Origin: Pseudomonas kairouanensis
Lineage (GTDB): Bacteria; Pseudomonadota; Gammaproteobacteria; Pseudomonadales; Pseudomonadaceae
Length of the DNA: 64,000 nt
Reading direction: 5' to 3'
NCBI RefSeq assembly: GCF_004682055.1
Contig: NZ_QUZU01000037.1
Span: 1-64,000, forward strand
Part shown: positions 17,114 through 26,827 of the stretch, piece by piece
How the letters are laid out: every line of letters starts with the position of its first letter
How positions within the stretch are numbered: position 1 is the first letter of the stretch
Notes under the pieces: model-generated
Told to the model about the DNA's origin: nothing
The model's input: only the letters and a program-made list of their open reading frames with translations
The model's database searches: none
Made by a program: the position numbers and the translations under genes

Positions 17114-19720
17114 TTAGCTAGCGACGATATTGACCAGTTTGCCAGGCACCACGATCACTTTGCGGATCGTCAGGCCTTCGGTGAAGCGCAGCACGTTCTC
17201 GTTGACGCGTGCGACGGCTTCGACTTCTTCGCGCGTGGCGGTGGCGGGCATGTCGATCTGGCCGCGCAGTTTGCCGTTGACCTGGATAACCAGCTGCAGC
17301 GTGTCCTGGACCAGCGCGCTGTCATCCTGCACCGGCCAGCGTGCGTCGATGACGGCATCGCTGTGACCCAGGCGGTTCCACAGGTCGTGGCTGATGTGCG
17401 GGGTGATCGGTGCCAGCAGCAGGGTGACTGTTTCCAGGCCCTCGTGCATCAGCGCGCGGTCCTGTTCGCTGGCTTGCGGGGCTTTTTCCAGCACGTTCAT
17501 CAGCGTCATCACCTGGGCGATGGCGGTGTTGAACTTGTGGTTCTGGCCCACGTCCTGGCTGGCTTGCTTGATGGCCAGGTGGGTGCTGCGGCGGATGACT
17601 TTCTGCTCGTCGGTCAGGCTGGCCACGTCCAGTTTGCCCGGCAGGCCCTGGCTGATGTGCGCGTGGGCCAGGCGCCAGACGCGCTTGAGGAAACGGTGCG
17701 AGCCTTCAACGCCGGAGTCGGACCATTCGGCGCTCATGTCAGGCGGCGAGGCGAACATCATGAACAGACGGCAGGTGTCGGCGCCGAACTGGTCGATCAT
17801 CGACTGTGGGTCAACGCCGTTGTTCTTGGACTTGGCCATCTTCTCGGTGCCACCGATTTCCACCGGCAGGCCGTCGGCGATCAGCTTGGCGCTGATGACC
17901 TTGGCTTTGCTGTCGCGCTCAAGCTCCACGTCGGCCGGGTTGAACCAGGTGTAGGCGCCATTGGCTTCACGGCGATAGTAAGTCTCGGCGACCACCATGC
18001 CCTGGGTCAGCAGGTTCTTGAACGGTTCATCGGAACTCACCAGACCTTCGTCGCGCATCAGTTTGTGGAAGAAGCGCGCGTACAACAGGTGAAGGATGGC
18101 GTGTTCGATACCGCCGATGTACTGGTCCACCGGCAGCCAATGGTCGGCCGCGGTTTTTTCCACCAGGCCACCCTCGTAGTGCGGCGAGGCGTAGCGGGCG
18201 TAGTACCACGAGGACTCGACGAAGGTGTCCATGGTGTCGGTTTCACGCTTGGCAGGCTGGCCGCATTTGGGGCAGCTGCACTCGTAGAACTCGGGCATGC
18301 GCGCCAGGGGCGAGCCGGCGCCGTCCGGCACCACGTCTTCGGGCAGCACCACTGGCAGTTGGTCTTCCGGTACCGGCACGTCGCCACAGCTTTGGCAGTG
18401 GATGATCGGGATCGGGCAGCCCCAGTAGCGTTGGCGGCTGATGCCCCAGTCGCGCAGGCGGAACTGGGTGCGCGAGGCGCCCAGGTTCTTCTTGATCAGG
18501 GCCACTTCCATGGCGTCGAAGGCGCCCTGGAAATCCAGGCCGTCGAACTCGCCGGAATTGATCAGCGTGCCGTGCTCGCCGTAGGCGTCTTGCCACGGGG
18601 CCGGGTTGGTGTCACCGGCGCTGGTGCGTACCACGGACTTGATCGGCAAGTTGTACTTGGTGGCGAACTCGAAATCGCGCTCGTCGTGGGCAGGCACTGC
18701 CATTACTGCGCCATCGCCGTAGTGCATCAGCACGTAGTTGGCGACCCATACCGGCAACTTCTCGCCCGTCAGTGGGTGCTCGACGAACAGGCCAGTCGGC
18801 AGGCCTTTTTTCTCTTGGGTGGCGACGTCGGCCTCGGCCACGCTACCGCCTTTGCATTCGGCGATGAACGCCTGCAACTCAGGGTTGTTCTGTGCGGCTT
18901 GGGTGGCCAGCGGGTGCTCGGCGGCCACGGCGACATAGGTCGCGCCCATCAGGGTGTCCGGGCGGGTGGTGAAGACTTTGAGTGCGCCAGCCACGCCAAT
19001 CGAATCGACGTTGTACGGGAACTGCACTTCCATGCCCTTGGATTTGCCGATCCAGTTGCGCTGCATGGTCTTGACCTGTTCAGGCCAGCCCGGCAGGTCG
19101 TCGAGGCTCGACAACAGTTCATCGGCGTAGGCCGTGATCTTGAAGTAGTACATCGGGATTTCGCGCTTTTCGATCAGCGCGCCGGAACGCCAGCCGCGAC
19201 CGTCGATCACTTGCTCGTTGGCCAGTACGGTCTGGTCGATGGGGTCCCAGTTTACGGTGCCGCTTTTTTTGTAGATCACGCCTTTTTCGAACAGGCGGGT
19301 GAACAGCCATTGTTCCCAGCGGTAGTAGTCCGGCTTGCAGGTGGTCACTTCGCGGGACCAGTCCACGGCCAGGCCCAGGCTGCGCAGCTGGTTTTTCATG
19401 TAGGCGATGTTTTCGTAGGTCCACTTGGCGGGCGCTACGTTGTTCTTCATCGCGGCGTTTTCCGCCGGCATGCCGAAGGCGTCCCAACCCATGGGTTGCA
19501 GGACGTTCTTGCCTTGCATGCGCTGGTAGCGGGAAATCACGTCACCGATGGTGTAGTTGCGCACATGCCCCATGTGTAGCTTGCCGCTGGGGTAAGGGAA
19601 CATCGATAGGCAGTAGTAAGTCTCCTTGCCTGGCTGTTCACTGACTTCAAAGGACTTTTGCTCGTCCCAGAAGGTTTGGGCGGCATTTTCTATTTCACGG
19701 GGCTGATATTGTTCGTGCAT
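17114..19720 (-). CDS. leuS: Leucyl-tRNA synthetase
   Basis: LeuS charges tRNA-Leu and edits mischarged norvaline and isoleucine. The 868-residue product starts MHEQYQPREIE and contains the class I HIGH-type motif MFPYPSGKLHMGHVRNYTIG (residues about 40-60), the CP1 editing domain around residues 220-420 and the KMSKS-type motif GTEKMAKSKNNGVD near 620. The open frame extends a further 200 codons upstream, but those show no family similarity, so the ATG at the complement of 19718-19720 is the start. It is divergent from the gene at 19982. Confidence 0.97.
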   Translation of the reverse strand: MHEQYQPREIENAAQTFWDEQKSFEVSEQPGKETYYCLSMFPYPSGKLHMGHVRNYTIGDVISRYQRMQGKNVLQPMGWDAFGMPAENAAMKNNVAPAKWTYENIAYMKNQLRSLGLAVDWSREVTTCKPDYYRWEQWLFTRLFEKGVIYKKSGTVNWDPIDQTVLANEQVIDGRGWRSGALIEKREIPMYYFKITAYADELLSSLDDLPGWPEQVKTMQRNWIGKSKGMEVQFPYNVDSIGVAGALKVFTTRPDTLMGATYVAVAAEHPLATQAAQNNPELQAFIAECKGGSVAEADVATQEKKGLPTGLFVEHPLTGEKLPVWVANYVLMHYGDGAVMAVPAHDERDFEFATKYNLPIKSVVRTSAGDTNPAPWQDAYGEHGTLINSGEFDGLDFQGAFDAMEVALIKKNLGASRTQFRLRDWGISRQRYWGCPIPIIHCQSCGDVPVPEDQLPVVLPEDVVPDGAGSPLARMPEFYECSCPKCGQPAKRETDTMDTFVESSWYYARYASPHYEGGLVEKTAADHWLPVDQYIGGIEHAILHLLYARFFHKLMRDEGLVSSDEPFKNLLTQGMVVAETYYRREANGAYTWFNPADVELERDSKAKVISAKLIADGLPVEIGGTEKMAKSKNNGVDPQSMIDQFGADTCRLFMMFASPPDMSAEWSDSGVEGSHRFLKRVWRLAHAHISQGLPGKLDVASLTDEQKVIRRSTHLAIKQASQDVGQNHKFNTAIAQVMTLMNVLEKAPQASEQDRALMHEGLETVTLLLAPITPHISHDLWNRLGHSDAVIDARWPVQDDSALVQDTLQLVIQVNGKLRGQIDMPATATREEVEAVARVNENVLRFTEGLTIRKVIVVPGKLVNIVAS

Positions 19721-19981
19721 GGCTACTTTTGAACTGAATAGGGGTGGCCTAATCCTCTTCGGTGCAGGACTCGGGGAGATCGACACCCAAAATCGGCGCG
19801 TCCGTACCCAAACCCTGCGGGAAGTGGAGTTACAGGAAGCGCCGTAGCATACATGACCCCACTCTATCGAGGGAAACCCTGATTGCGCGCCAAGGGCCGT
19901 CTGTCGCGGCGCCAGGCGCGCGCAGCCACTAGGACTACGCTGTTTAGTGGGGAGCAAGTCTTTCTTCAATGAGGTGAGGGG

Positions 19982-20299
19982 ATGGTTGAATCGCAGCGAA
20001 TCGCAACGAAACCGGAAATCTACGAAGGACTGATCGACCGTTTGGGTCGTGCATTGGATGCAGCGAGAACCGCAGGTCGATTGCGTGATGAGCGGCCCGT
20101 GGAGTTGGAACTGCGTGGTCTGAGCCGCGCGGAGTTGGAACTGATCAAGGCTTATCTGGAACGCAACGGGCGCAATGCGCCTCCCTGGGTGGCAACCCCG
20201 CCAGTCAAGGAGCCAACGCATTCGGCCAAGGTGGTGTGGCTCAAGGATTTGTCGGCCGGTCGTGGCCCGGAAAAGCTCCGGTCCGCCCGCTACAAGTAA
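19982..20299 (+). CDS. Small conserved protein of unknown function
   Basis: The 105-residue product is soluble, charged and helix-rich (EIYEGLIDRLGRALDAAR, then LSRAELELIKAYLERNGR), with a basic C-terminus ending RSARYK. No signal peptide, Cys or His cluster or catalytic motif is visible. A gene in this place, divergent from leuS, is also present in P. aeruginosa as far as I recall, which supports it as real. GAGGTGAGGGG gives a good ribosome-binding site a few bases before the ATG. I do not recognise a function. Confidence 0.75.
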   Translation: MVESQRIATKPEIYEGLIDRLGRALDAARTAGRLRDERPVELELRGLSRAELELIKAYLERNGRNAPPWVATPPVKEPTHSAKVVWLKDLSAGRGPEKLRSARYK

Positions 20300-20387
20300 T
20301 TCACTCCCCCAAAAGCACCATGTCACCGTAGAGATTGTCGCTAAACCCCGTTACACCTTAGGCTTCGGGCATCAATGGAGATGCCCG

Positions 20388-21149
20388 ATGCCTATTCGTT
20401 ATTTCATCAAACAACTGCTCCTGCCGCCCGGCATCTTTCTGCTGTTGCTGGCCTTTGCCTGGTGGTTTCGTCGCAGCCGCCCGCGCTTGGCAGCGCTGTG
20501 CTTTGCCCTGGGCTTTGGCGGGATGTGGCTGATCAGCCTGCCGGTGATGGTGCAGTGGGGCGCCCGAGCACTTGAAACCGAGCCGCCCTTGGCGCGGGAA
20601 GATTGGTCGACCCTGGCCCAACGCGCTGACGCCATTGTAATACTGGGCTCCGGACGCGAGCGCGGTGACCCGGCCTGGGGCACTGACCAACCTACGGGCG
20701 TAGGGCTTGAGCGCCAGCGTTATGCCGCACGGCTGGCCAAGGCCTCGGGGCTGCCGGTGCTGACCACCGGAGGCTTGCACTACGGCACGCCGCCCAGCGA
20801 AGCGCAGTTGATGGCCGTGTCGATGCAGGATGACTTCGGCGTGACGGTACGCTGGAAGGAGGAACGCAGCCGTACCACCTGGGAAAATGCGCAGATGAGC
20901 GCCGAGATTCTATTGCCCCAAGGCATCAAGCGCGTGGTGGTGGTGACCCAGGCCTGGCATATGCCGCGCTCGGTGTGGAGCTTTGAAAAGGCCGGTTTCA
21001 CCGTGGTGCCTGCGCCAGTGGGATTCCTGGGCGTGGACAATGCCCGGCCGCTGGGGGGCTGGATGCCGGAGTTTGCGTCGGTATGGCGCAGCGGGCAGTT
21101 GATCAATGAGGCGGTGGGGCAGGTGGGTTACCGGTTGTTTTATAAGTAA
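20388..21149 (+). CDS. YdcF/ElyC-type DUF218 membrane protein
   Basis: Two N-terminal membrane helices (about residues 7-25 and 34-55) precede a DUF218 domain from about residue 80: AIVILGSGRERG, TTGGLHYG, ERSRTTWENAQ and VVTQAWHMPRSVWSFEKAGF. This is the layout of E. coli ElyC, which affects peptidoglycan and undecaprenyl-carrier metabolism, but the biochemical role of the family is unresolved. The ATG at 20388 starts a 253-residue protein of normal length. The frame is open upstream to 20175, but that part lies in the preceding gene. A REP doublet follows. Confidence 0.85.
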   Translation: MPIRYFIKQLLLPPGIFLLLLAFAWWFRRSRPRLAALCFALGFGGMWLISLPVMVQWGARALETEPPLAREDWSTLAQRADAIVILGSGRERGDPAWGTDQPTGVGLERQRYAARLAKASGLPVLTTGGLHYGTPPSEAQLMAVSMQDDFGVTVRWKEERSRTTWENAQMSAEILLPQGIKRVVVVTQAWHMPRSVWSFEKAGFTVVPAPVGFLGVDNARPLGGWMPEFASVWRSGQLINEAVGQVGYRLFYK

Positions 21150-21161
21150 CACCGCAGGACA

Positions 21162-21255
21162 AATGTGGGAGGGGGCTTGCTCCCGATTGCGGTGTGTCAG
21201 TATCAGATGTACTGACTGATACACCGCTATCGGGGGCAAGCCCCCTCCCACATTT
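21162..21255. repeat. REP doublet, GGGGGCTTGCTCCCGAT type
   Basis: Left arm AATGTGGGAGGGGGCTTGCT and inverted right arm ending CCCCCTCCCACATT, with about 40 bp between containing a short palindrome around agatgtact. It lies between the convergent ydcF-type and lnt genes. Confidence 0.92.
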
Positions 21256-21273
21256 TTGTCCGATGTGATGCTG

Positions 21274-22797
21274 TTAGACGGTTTTGGACATGCGTCCCGC
21301 CAACAGCGCCCAGCCAAACAACAGCACACACACGATAATCAACGGCCACGACCGCCATTGCAGGTACGGCGTGAGGTTGTGCATCGGTACCACTTCGCCA
21401 TACAGGATGCCGCGTTCGAACTGCGGAATCTGCACGGTGATCTGCCCGAACGGGTTGATCAACCCAGTCACGCCATTGTTGGTGGCGCGGATCATCCAAC
21501 GACCAGCCTCCAGTGCACGCATCTGCGCCATTTGCAGGTGTTGCAGCGGGCCGATGGAGCGGCCGAACCAGGTGTCATTGCTGATGGTCAGCAGCAAATC
21601 GCTCTGGGCCGACAGGCCTGCGGCGAATTCCGGGTACACCACTTCGTAGCAAATGAACGGTGCAATCTGATAACCCTTGGCCTGCAGCATCGGCTGGTCG
21701 GCAGGGCCACGGGCGAAGTCGGACATGGGCAGGTCGAAAAACGCGATCAGCCCGCGCAGCATGTCTTGCAGCGGGACGTACTCGCCGAACGGCACCAGTT
21801 TCTGCTTGAGGTAGGTGCCGTCGCCTTCACCCACCACGGTGATGCCATTGAAATAGCGCTTCTGGTGGTGCACTTCCTGGCGGATCGGCACGCCGGTGAT
21901 CAGTGCCGAGTGCCGGTCGGCAGCAAATTTGCCCATCATGCCCAGGTAGCCTTCCACCGATTCCTTGAGCACCGGCACTGCCGTTTCCGGCCACACCAGC
22001 AGGTCCACCGGCTTGGAGCTGAAGCTCATGTCGCGGTAAAGCGCCAACTGCGCATTGAGCTGTTCCGGGTCCCACTTCATGCTTTGCTCGACGTTGCCCT
22101 GGATCGCGGCCACGGTCAGCGGGGCGCCGGAAGGGGCTGTCCAGGCGTGGTGCTTGAGCGCCAGGCCGATGGCCCAAGGGGCGACCAGCAGCACGAGGCC
22201 TGCACCAATGAAGGCATTGCGCTTACTGGCCAACAGGCGTGGCAGGTTGCACAGCAGGGCCGCCGTCAGCGCCAGGGCAAAGGAGATCAGCCACATGCCA
22301 CCCACGGGCGCCAGGCCAGTCAGAGGCCCGTCGAGCTGGCTATAACCGGAGTACAGCCACGGGAAACCGGTGAGGAACCAGCCGCGAAACGCTTCCTGGC
22401 CTACCCACAGCGCCGCGAAGGTCAGTGCATCCGCCAGCGGTGCCTCATTGCGACGCAACCAGCGTGCCCACAACCAGGCGGGCAGGGCGAAGAACCAGGC
22501 GATGGCGGCGGTGAACAGCAGCATCAGGAACCCCGCCAGCAGCACTGATGCGCCGCCGAAGTGGTGGATGCTGTAGTAGATCCAACTGGTACCGGCGCCA
22601 AACAGGCCAAAACCGAAACACCAGCCACGGCCCAGGGCCTGGCGTGGGCTCAGTTCTCGCAGGCCGATGTAGAACAGCCCGACGGCCAGCAGCGCAAACG
22701 GCCACAGATCGAAGGGCGCCAGCGCCAGGGTGGTGATGGCGCCGGCCACCACGGCCAGCAAATTACCGGGCCAGCCGGGGCGGGTTAGGCGCTGCAT
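21274..22797 (-). CDS. lnt: Apolipoprotein N-acyltransferase
   Basis: Lnt adds the third acyl chain to the N-terminal Cys of lipoproteins in the inner membrane. Six to eight N-terminal helices (residues 1-210) precede a nitrilase domain with the catalytic triad in context: LLVWPETAVP (Glu), YLKQKLVPFGEYVP (Lys) and IAPFICYEVVYPE (Cys, about residue 380). A last helix closes the protein. At 507 residues it has normal length. It forms a minus-strand run ybeZ-ybeY-corC-lnt, starting 8 bp after corC. Confidence 0.96.
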   Translation of the reverse strand: MQRLTRPGWPGNLLAVVAGAITTLALAPFDLWPFALLAVGLFYIGLRELSPRQALGRGWCFGFGLFGAGTSWIYYSIHHFGGASVLLAGFLMLLFTAAIAWFFALPAWLWARWLRRNEAPLADALTFAALWVGQEAFRGWFLTGFPWLYSGYSQLDGPLTGLAPVGGMWLISFALALTAALLCNLPRLLASKRNAFIGAGLVLLVAPWAIGLALKHHAWTAPSGAPLTVAAIQGNVEQSMKWDPEQLNAQLALYRDMSFSSKPVDLLVWPETAVPVLKESVEGYLGMMGKFAADRHSALITGVPIRQEVHHQKRYFNGITVVGEGDGTYLKQKLVPFGEYVPLQDMLRGLIAFFDLPMSDFARGPADQPMLQAKGYQIAPFICYEVVYPEFAAGLSAQSDLLLTISNDTWFGRSIGPLQHLQMAQMRALEAGRWMIRATNNGVTGLINPFGQITVQIPQFERGILYGEVVPMHNLTPYLQWRSWPLIIVCVLLFGWALLAGRMSKTV

Positions 22798-22805
22798 GTC
22801 ATTCC

Positions 22806-23645
22806 TTAGCGGGCAATAGGTGTCAGGCGGATCAAGTGGATGCGACGGCTATCGGCATTGAGGATGCGGAAGCGATACGCGCCGATCTCGGTGGTTTCGT
22901 TGCGTTTTGGCAGATGGCCGAACGCATTCATCACCAACCCGCCAACCGTGTCGAACTCATCGTCGGAGAATTCGCTGTCGAAGAACTCGTTGAAGTTCTC
23001 GATGGGCGTGAGCGCCTTGATCAGGAAATCGCCGCTGGGCAGTGGCTTGATGTAGCTGTCTTCTTCAACGTCGTGTTCGTCTTCGATGTCGCCGACGATC
23101 TGTTCCAGCACGTCTTCAATGGTAACCAAGCCCGCCACGCCACCGTATTCGTCGATCACAATGGCCATGTGATTGTGGTTGGCGCGAAATTCACGCAACA
23201 GCACATTCAGGCGCTTGGATTCGGGCACGAAGGTCGCAGGGCGCAGCAGGTCCTTGATATTGAAGCTGTCGCCGTTCTCCTTGAGGATCAGCGGCAGCAG
23301 GTCCTTGGCCAGCAAAACGCCCATGACGTCGTCGTGGCTTTCACCGATCACCGGGTAGCGCGAGTGCGCCGAGTCGATCACGGCCGGGAGGAATTCCCGT
23401 GGGGTCTGGGTCGCCTTGATGCTGATCATCTGCGAGCGCGGGACCATGATGTCCCGTACTTGCAGGTCAGCCACCTGGATGGCGCCCTCGACGATGGCCA
23501 GCGCTTCGCTGTCCAGCAACTTGTTCTGGTGGGCCTCGCGCAAGAGCTCCAGCAGCTCCTGGCGGTTTTTCGGCTCGTGGACAAAAGCCTGGGTCAATTT
23601 ACCCAGCCATGACTTCTGCCCGTTGCTCGATCGGTCTTCGCTCAT
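22806..23645 (-). CDS. corC: CorC/YbeX CBS-domain protein
   Basis: The 279-residue cytosolic protein has two CBS domains (about residues 70-190, VRDIMVPRSQMISI and VIDEYGGVAGLVTIEDVLEQ) and a C-terminal CorC_HlyC domain (from about residue 200, GDFLIKALTPIENFNEFF). The family was linked to magnesium and cobalt efflux, and YbeX has more recently been tied to ribosome assembly. Its place between ybeY and lnt fits that. No membrane domain is present, as expected for this short class. Confidence 0.93.
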   Translation of the reverse strand: MSEDRSSNGQKSWLGKLTQAFVHEPKNRQELLELLREAHQNKLLDSEALAIVEGAIQVADLQVRDIMVPRSQMISIKATQTPREFLPAVIDSAHSRYPVIGESHDDVMGVLLAKDLLPLILKENGDSFNIKDLLRPATFVPESKRLNVLLREFRANHNHMAIVIDEYGGVAGLVTIEDVLEQIVGDIEDEHDVEEDSYIKPLPSGDFLIKALTPIENFNEFFDSEFSDDEFDTVGGLVMNAFGHLPKRNETTEIGAYRFRILNADSRRIHLIRLTPIAR

Positions 23646-23685
23646 AGCGATTACTCTAAATCCTTTGTTGTTTCAGTTAAGTGTC

Positions 23686-24144
23686 TTAGTTTTCGTCATC
23701 TGCGTAAGGGTCTGGATGACCCAATTCTGCAAGCAACGTTTGTTCCAGTGTTTCCATTTCCTCGGCTTCGTCATCGTCTATATGGTCGTAACCCAACAGA
23801 TGCAAGCAGCCATGGATGACCAGATGAGCCCAATGGGCTTCAAGGTCTTTGCCTTGCTCCTTCGCCTCGCGCTCGACCACCTCGACGCAGATCACCAGGT
23901 CGCCCAGCAGGGGGATATCCAGTAACTCATCGGGCACATCGGCAGGGAAGGACAGCACGTTGGTCGCGTAGTCCTTCTGGCGCCAGGTGTGGTTCAGTTC
24001 GCGGCCCTCGGGCTCGTCCACCAGGCGAATGGTCAGTTCCGAGTCGGCGGTGCGCTGGCGCAGGGCCAGGGCGCACCATTGACGGAACTGTTCTTCGCTG
24101 GGGGCGGGCGCTTGGGTGGCCAGCTGCAGGTCGAGCTCAAGCAT
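23686..24144 (-). CDS. ybeY: Endoribonuclease YbeY
   Basis: YbeY is a zinc-dependent single-strand RNase needed for 16S rRNA 3' end maturation and 70S quality control. The zinc motif is intact (HGCLHLLGYDH, about residue 115). The frame is open further upstream, but those residues are an out-of-frame copy of ybeZ. The ATG at the complement of 24142-24144 gives 152 residues and overlaps the ybeZ stop by 8 bp, which implies coupling. Confidence 0.95.
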   Translation of the reverse strand: MLELDLQLATQAPAPSEEQFRQWCALALRQRTADSELTIRLVDEPEGRELNHTWRQKDYATNVLSFPADVPDELLDIPLLGDLVICVEVVEREAKEQGKDLEAHWAHLVIHGCLHLLGYDHIDDDEAEEMETLEQTLLAELGHPDPYADDEN

Positions 24145-25141
24145 CGCGGCGAACGTCCTTGGACAGTCCATCGTCGCGGTGCTCGAAGCGCTCGTAGGCT
24201 TCGACGATGCGCTGCACCAGCGGGTGACGCACCACGTCTTTGGGCGAGAAGTGCGTGAAGCTGATGCCTGGCACGTCCTTGAGCACTTCAATCACATGGC
24301 TCAAGCCCGACTTGGTGCCTTTGGGCAGGTCAACCTGGGTAATGTCACCGGTGATAATGGCCGTGGAGCCGAACCCGATGCGGGTCAGGAACATCTTCAT
24401 CTGCTCGACGGTGGTGTTCTGGCTTTCGTCGAGGATGATGAAACTGTTGCTCAAGGTGCGACCGCGCATGTAGGCCAGCGGGGCGATCTCGATCACCTGA
24501 CGTTCGATCAGCTTGGCCACGTATTCAAAGCCCAGCATCTCGTAAAGCGCGTCGTAAAGCGGGCGCAGGTACGGGTCGATTTTTTGTGCGAGGTCGCCGG
24601 GCAGGAAGCCGAGCTTTTCGCCCGCTTCGACCGCCGGGCGCACCAGCAGGATGCGGCGCACTTGCTCGCGCTCCAGGGCATCCACTGCGCAGGCCACGGC
24701 CAGGTAGGTCTTGCCGGTACCGGCGGGGCCGATGCCGAAATTGATGTCGTTACCGAGGATTGCCTTGACGTACTTCTGCTGATTCAAGCCCTTGGGGCGA
24801 ATCATGCCTTTTTTGGTACGCAGGGCCACGCTGGCTTCGGCGACAGGGTTGTTGGCCAAGTCTTCCACAGCCGATTCCTGCAAATACAGGTGCACGATTT
24901 CTGGCGACAGCTCGCTACCCTTGGTTTCGCGGTAGAGGCGGCGCAGCAGGTTTTCTGCGGATTTGGTGGATTGGGTTTCTCCAACGAGCTCGAACTGATT
25001 GCCGCGATTGCGGATCTCGATGCCCAGGCGTTGTTCGATCAGGCGCAGGTGCTCGTCGAACTGTCCGCACAGGTTGGCGAAACGGCGAGCCTCAAACGGC
25101 TCGAGGAGAAAACGATGGGGTTCTACTATGGGTGCGTTCAA
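24137..25141 (-). CDS. ybeZ: PhoH-like ATPase YbeZ
   Basis: YbeZ is a PhoH-family P-loop ATPase that interacts with YbeY. The N-terminal about 100 residues contain the KH-like region, then GPAGTGKTYLAV (Walker A, about residue 140) and IILDESQNTTVEQMKMFLTR (Walker B region, about 240). At 334 residues it is of normal length. It is the first gene of the ybeZ-ybeY-corC-lnt unit and has a REP doublet between it and miaB upstream, so it probably has its own promoter, which I cannot place confidently. Confidence 0.94.
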   Translation of the reverse strand: MNAPIVEPHRFLLEPFEARRFANLCGQFDEHLRLIEQRLGIEIRNRGNQFELVGETQSTKSAENLLRRLYRETKGSELSPEIVHLYLQESAVEDLANNPVAEASVALRTKKGMIRPKGLNQQKYVKAILGNDINFGIGPAGTGKTYLAVACAVDALEREQVRRILLVRPAVEAGEKLGFLPGDLAQKIDPYLRPLYDALYEMLGFEYVAKLIERQVIEIAPLAYMRGRTLSNSFIILDESQNTTVEQMKMFLTRIGFGSTAIITGDITQVDLPKGTKSGLSHVIEVLKDVPGISFTHFSPKDVVRHPLVQRIVEAYERFEHRDDGLSKDVRRDA

Positions 25142-25242
25142 GGTCGCTTTTAGCCGCCCTTTGGCTGTTTAGGTGAAAGAGAGAATAACGCCAGTGGCGC
25201 GGGTACGAAAGCACTTACGTCATCGGAATGTTGTGCGGTTCC

Positions 25243-25336
25243 AATGTGGGAGCGGGCTTGCTCGCGAAGGCGGTAGATCAGTCGACATCTGTAGCGACTG
25301 ACACACCGCCTTCGCGAGCAAGCCCGCTCCCACATT
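25243..25336. repeat. REP doublet, GCGGGCTTGCTCGCGAA type
   Basis: Left arm AATGTGGGAGCGGGCTTGCT begins at 25243, and the right arm ends CACATT at 25336. The interior resembles the 53179 copy (a run like gtagatcagt then actgacacaccgcc). It lies in the gap between miaB and ybeZ, both on the minus strand. Confidence 0.92.
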
Positions 25337-25367
25337 TTGATCTCCATCAGTCAGGCATATTGATGGG

Positions 25368-26696
25368 TTACTGGATCAACGACCCCCGCAACGAGTGCGG
25401 CTGCGCCGCATCAATGTGCACATCGGCAAACTGCCCGATCAGGGTGGGGTTGTCGCAACGGAAGTTGACGATCCGGTTGTTCTCGGTGCGGCCTTGCAAT
25501 TCGCCGGGGTCTTTTTTCGAGTAGTCGGTGACCAGGATGCGCTGAATCGAACCGACCATTTGTCGGCTGATCTCGAAACCCTGTTGGTTCAACCGGTGCT
25601 GCAGCGCGTTGAGGCGCTCTTTTTTAAGTTCTTCCGGGGTTTCGTCCACCAGGTCGGCGGCTGGGGTGCCGGGGCGCTGGCTGTAGACGAACGAGTAGGA
25701 GAAGTCGAAGCCCACGTCTTCGATCAGCTTCATGGTTTGCTGGAAGTCTTTCTCGGTTTCGCCAGGGAAGCCGACGATAAAGTCCGAGCTGATGCAAATG
25801 CCCGGCACCGCCGCACGCAGCTTGCGCAGTTTGGATTTGTATTCCAGGGCTGTGTGGTTGCGCTTCATCGCCGACAGGATGCGGTCCGAGCCTGATTGCA
25901 CCGGTAGGTGCAGGTGTTTGACCAGTTCTGGTACTTCGGCATGGGCCAGGATCAGGCTGTCGGAGAACTCCAGCGGGTGCGAGGTGGTGTAGCGAATGCG
26001 CTCGATGCCGTCCACGGCCGCCACCACGCGGATCAACTCCGCCAGGTCGGCCAGGCGCCCGTCGTGGGTCAGGCCGCGATAGCCGTTGACGTTCTGGCCC
26101 AGCAGGGTCACTTCGCGCACGCCGTTTTCGGCCAGGTGGATGATTTCCGACAGTACGTCGTCAAACGGCCGGCTGACTTCTTCACCGCGGGTGTAGGGCA
26201 CCACGCAGAAGGTGCAGTACTTGCTGCAACCTTCCATCACCGACACATAGGCGCTTGGCCCGTCGATGCGTGGCTCGGGCAAATGGTCGAATTTTTCGAT
26301 TTCGGGGAACGACACGTCCACTTGCGGCAGCTTGGTGAAGCGTGCGGCGTCGATCATTTCCGGCAGACGGTGCAGGGTCTGTGGGCCGAAAACCACATCG
26401 ACATAGGGCGCGCGGTCGCGAATGGCGGCGCCTTCCTGACTGGCCACGCAACCGCCGACGGCGATCACCATGTCTGGGTTGGCCAGTTTCAATTCACGCC
26501 AGCGGCCCAGCTGGGAGTACACACGGTCCTGGGCCCGTTCGCGGATCGAGCAGGTATTGAGCAGGATCACGTCGGCATCTTCGGCGCGGGCGGTGACTTC
26601 CAGGGCCTGGTGTTCGCCCAGCAGATCGACCATGCGCGAGCTGTCGTACTCGTTCATCTGGCAACCGTGGGTTTCGATGTAAAGCTTCTTGGCCAT
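25368..26696 (-). CDS. miaB: tRNA-2-methylthio-N6-dimethylallyladenosine synthase
   Basis: MiaB is a radical SAM methylthiotransferase that converts i6A37 to ms2i6A37 in tRNA. The N-terminal UPF0004 domain (KLYIETHGCQMNEYDS) supplies the first cluster Cys residues. The radical SAM motif is CSKYCTFC (about residue 155), and a C-terminal TRAM domain begins after about residue 375. The start is the Met of MAKKLYIE (442 residues); the frame also has a Met four codons earlier. A TATAAT on the minus strand (26734-26729) lies 33 bp upstream of this start. Confidence 0.95.
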   Translation of the reverse strand: MAKKLYIETHGCQMNEYDSSRMVDLLGEHQALEVTARAEDADVILLNTCSIRERAQDRVYSQLGRWRELKLANPDMVIAVGGCVASQEGAAIRDRAPYVDVVFGPQTLHRLPEMIDAARFTKLPQVDVSFPEIEKFDHLPEPRIDGPSAYVSVMEGCSKYCTFCVVPYTRGEEVSRPFDDVLSEIIHLAENGVREVTLLGQNVNGYRGLTHDGRLADLAELIRVVAAVDGIERIRYTTSHPLEFSDSLILAHAEVPELVKHLHLPVQSGSDRILSAMKRNHTALEYKSKLRKLRAAVPGICISSDFIVGFPGETEKDFQQTMKLIEDVGFDFSYSFVYSQRPGTPAADLVDETPEELKKERLNALQHRLNQQGFEISRQMVGSIQRILVTDYSKKDPGELQGRTENNRIVNFRCDNPTLIGQFADVHIDAAQPHSLRGSLIQ

Positions 26697-26728
26697 GGGA
26701 ATCGTCAACTGGTGGTAAAGAACCCCGC

Positions 26729-26786
26729 ATTATAGGGGGCATGCCCATTGGTTCCTAGCGTTGTGCATCGGGTGCCATGCTATAGT
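26729..26786. promoter_or_regulatory. Divergent promoter elements for miaB and the DUF1820 gene
   Basis: The minus strand has a perfect TATAAT at 26734-26729, suited to miaB, although no good -35 is visible. The plus strand has an extended -10, TGCTATAGT, with TATAGT at 26781-26786, placed 42 bp before the DUF1820 ATG at 26828. Pattern match only. Confidence 0.4.
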
Positions 26787-26827
26787 TCGCGCCCTCTTTT
26801 ATATCCCCGATGTGTTATTCGCCCACC

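Noticed and set aside
16928..19579. 883-codon plus-strand frame across leuS
   Set aside because: Longer than leuS itself but antisense to a complete leucyl-tRNA synthetase; no recognisable domain.
19721..20326. N-terminal extension of leuS by about 200 codons
   Set aside because: The extra residues resemble no synthetase sequence and run antisense through the small gene at 19982; the start at 19720 fits the family.
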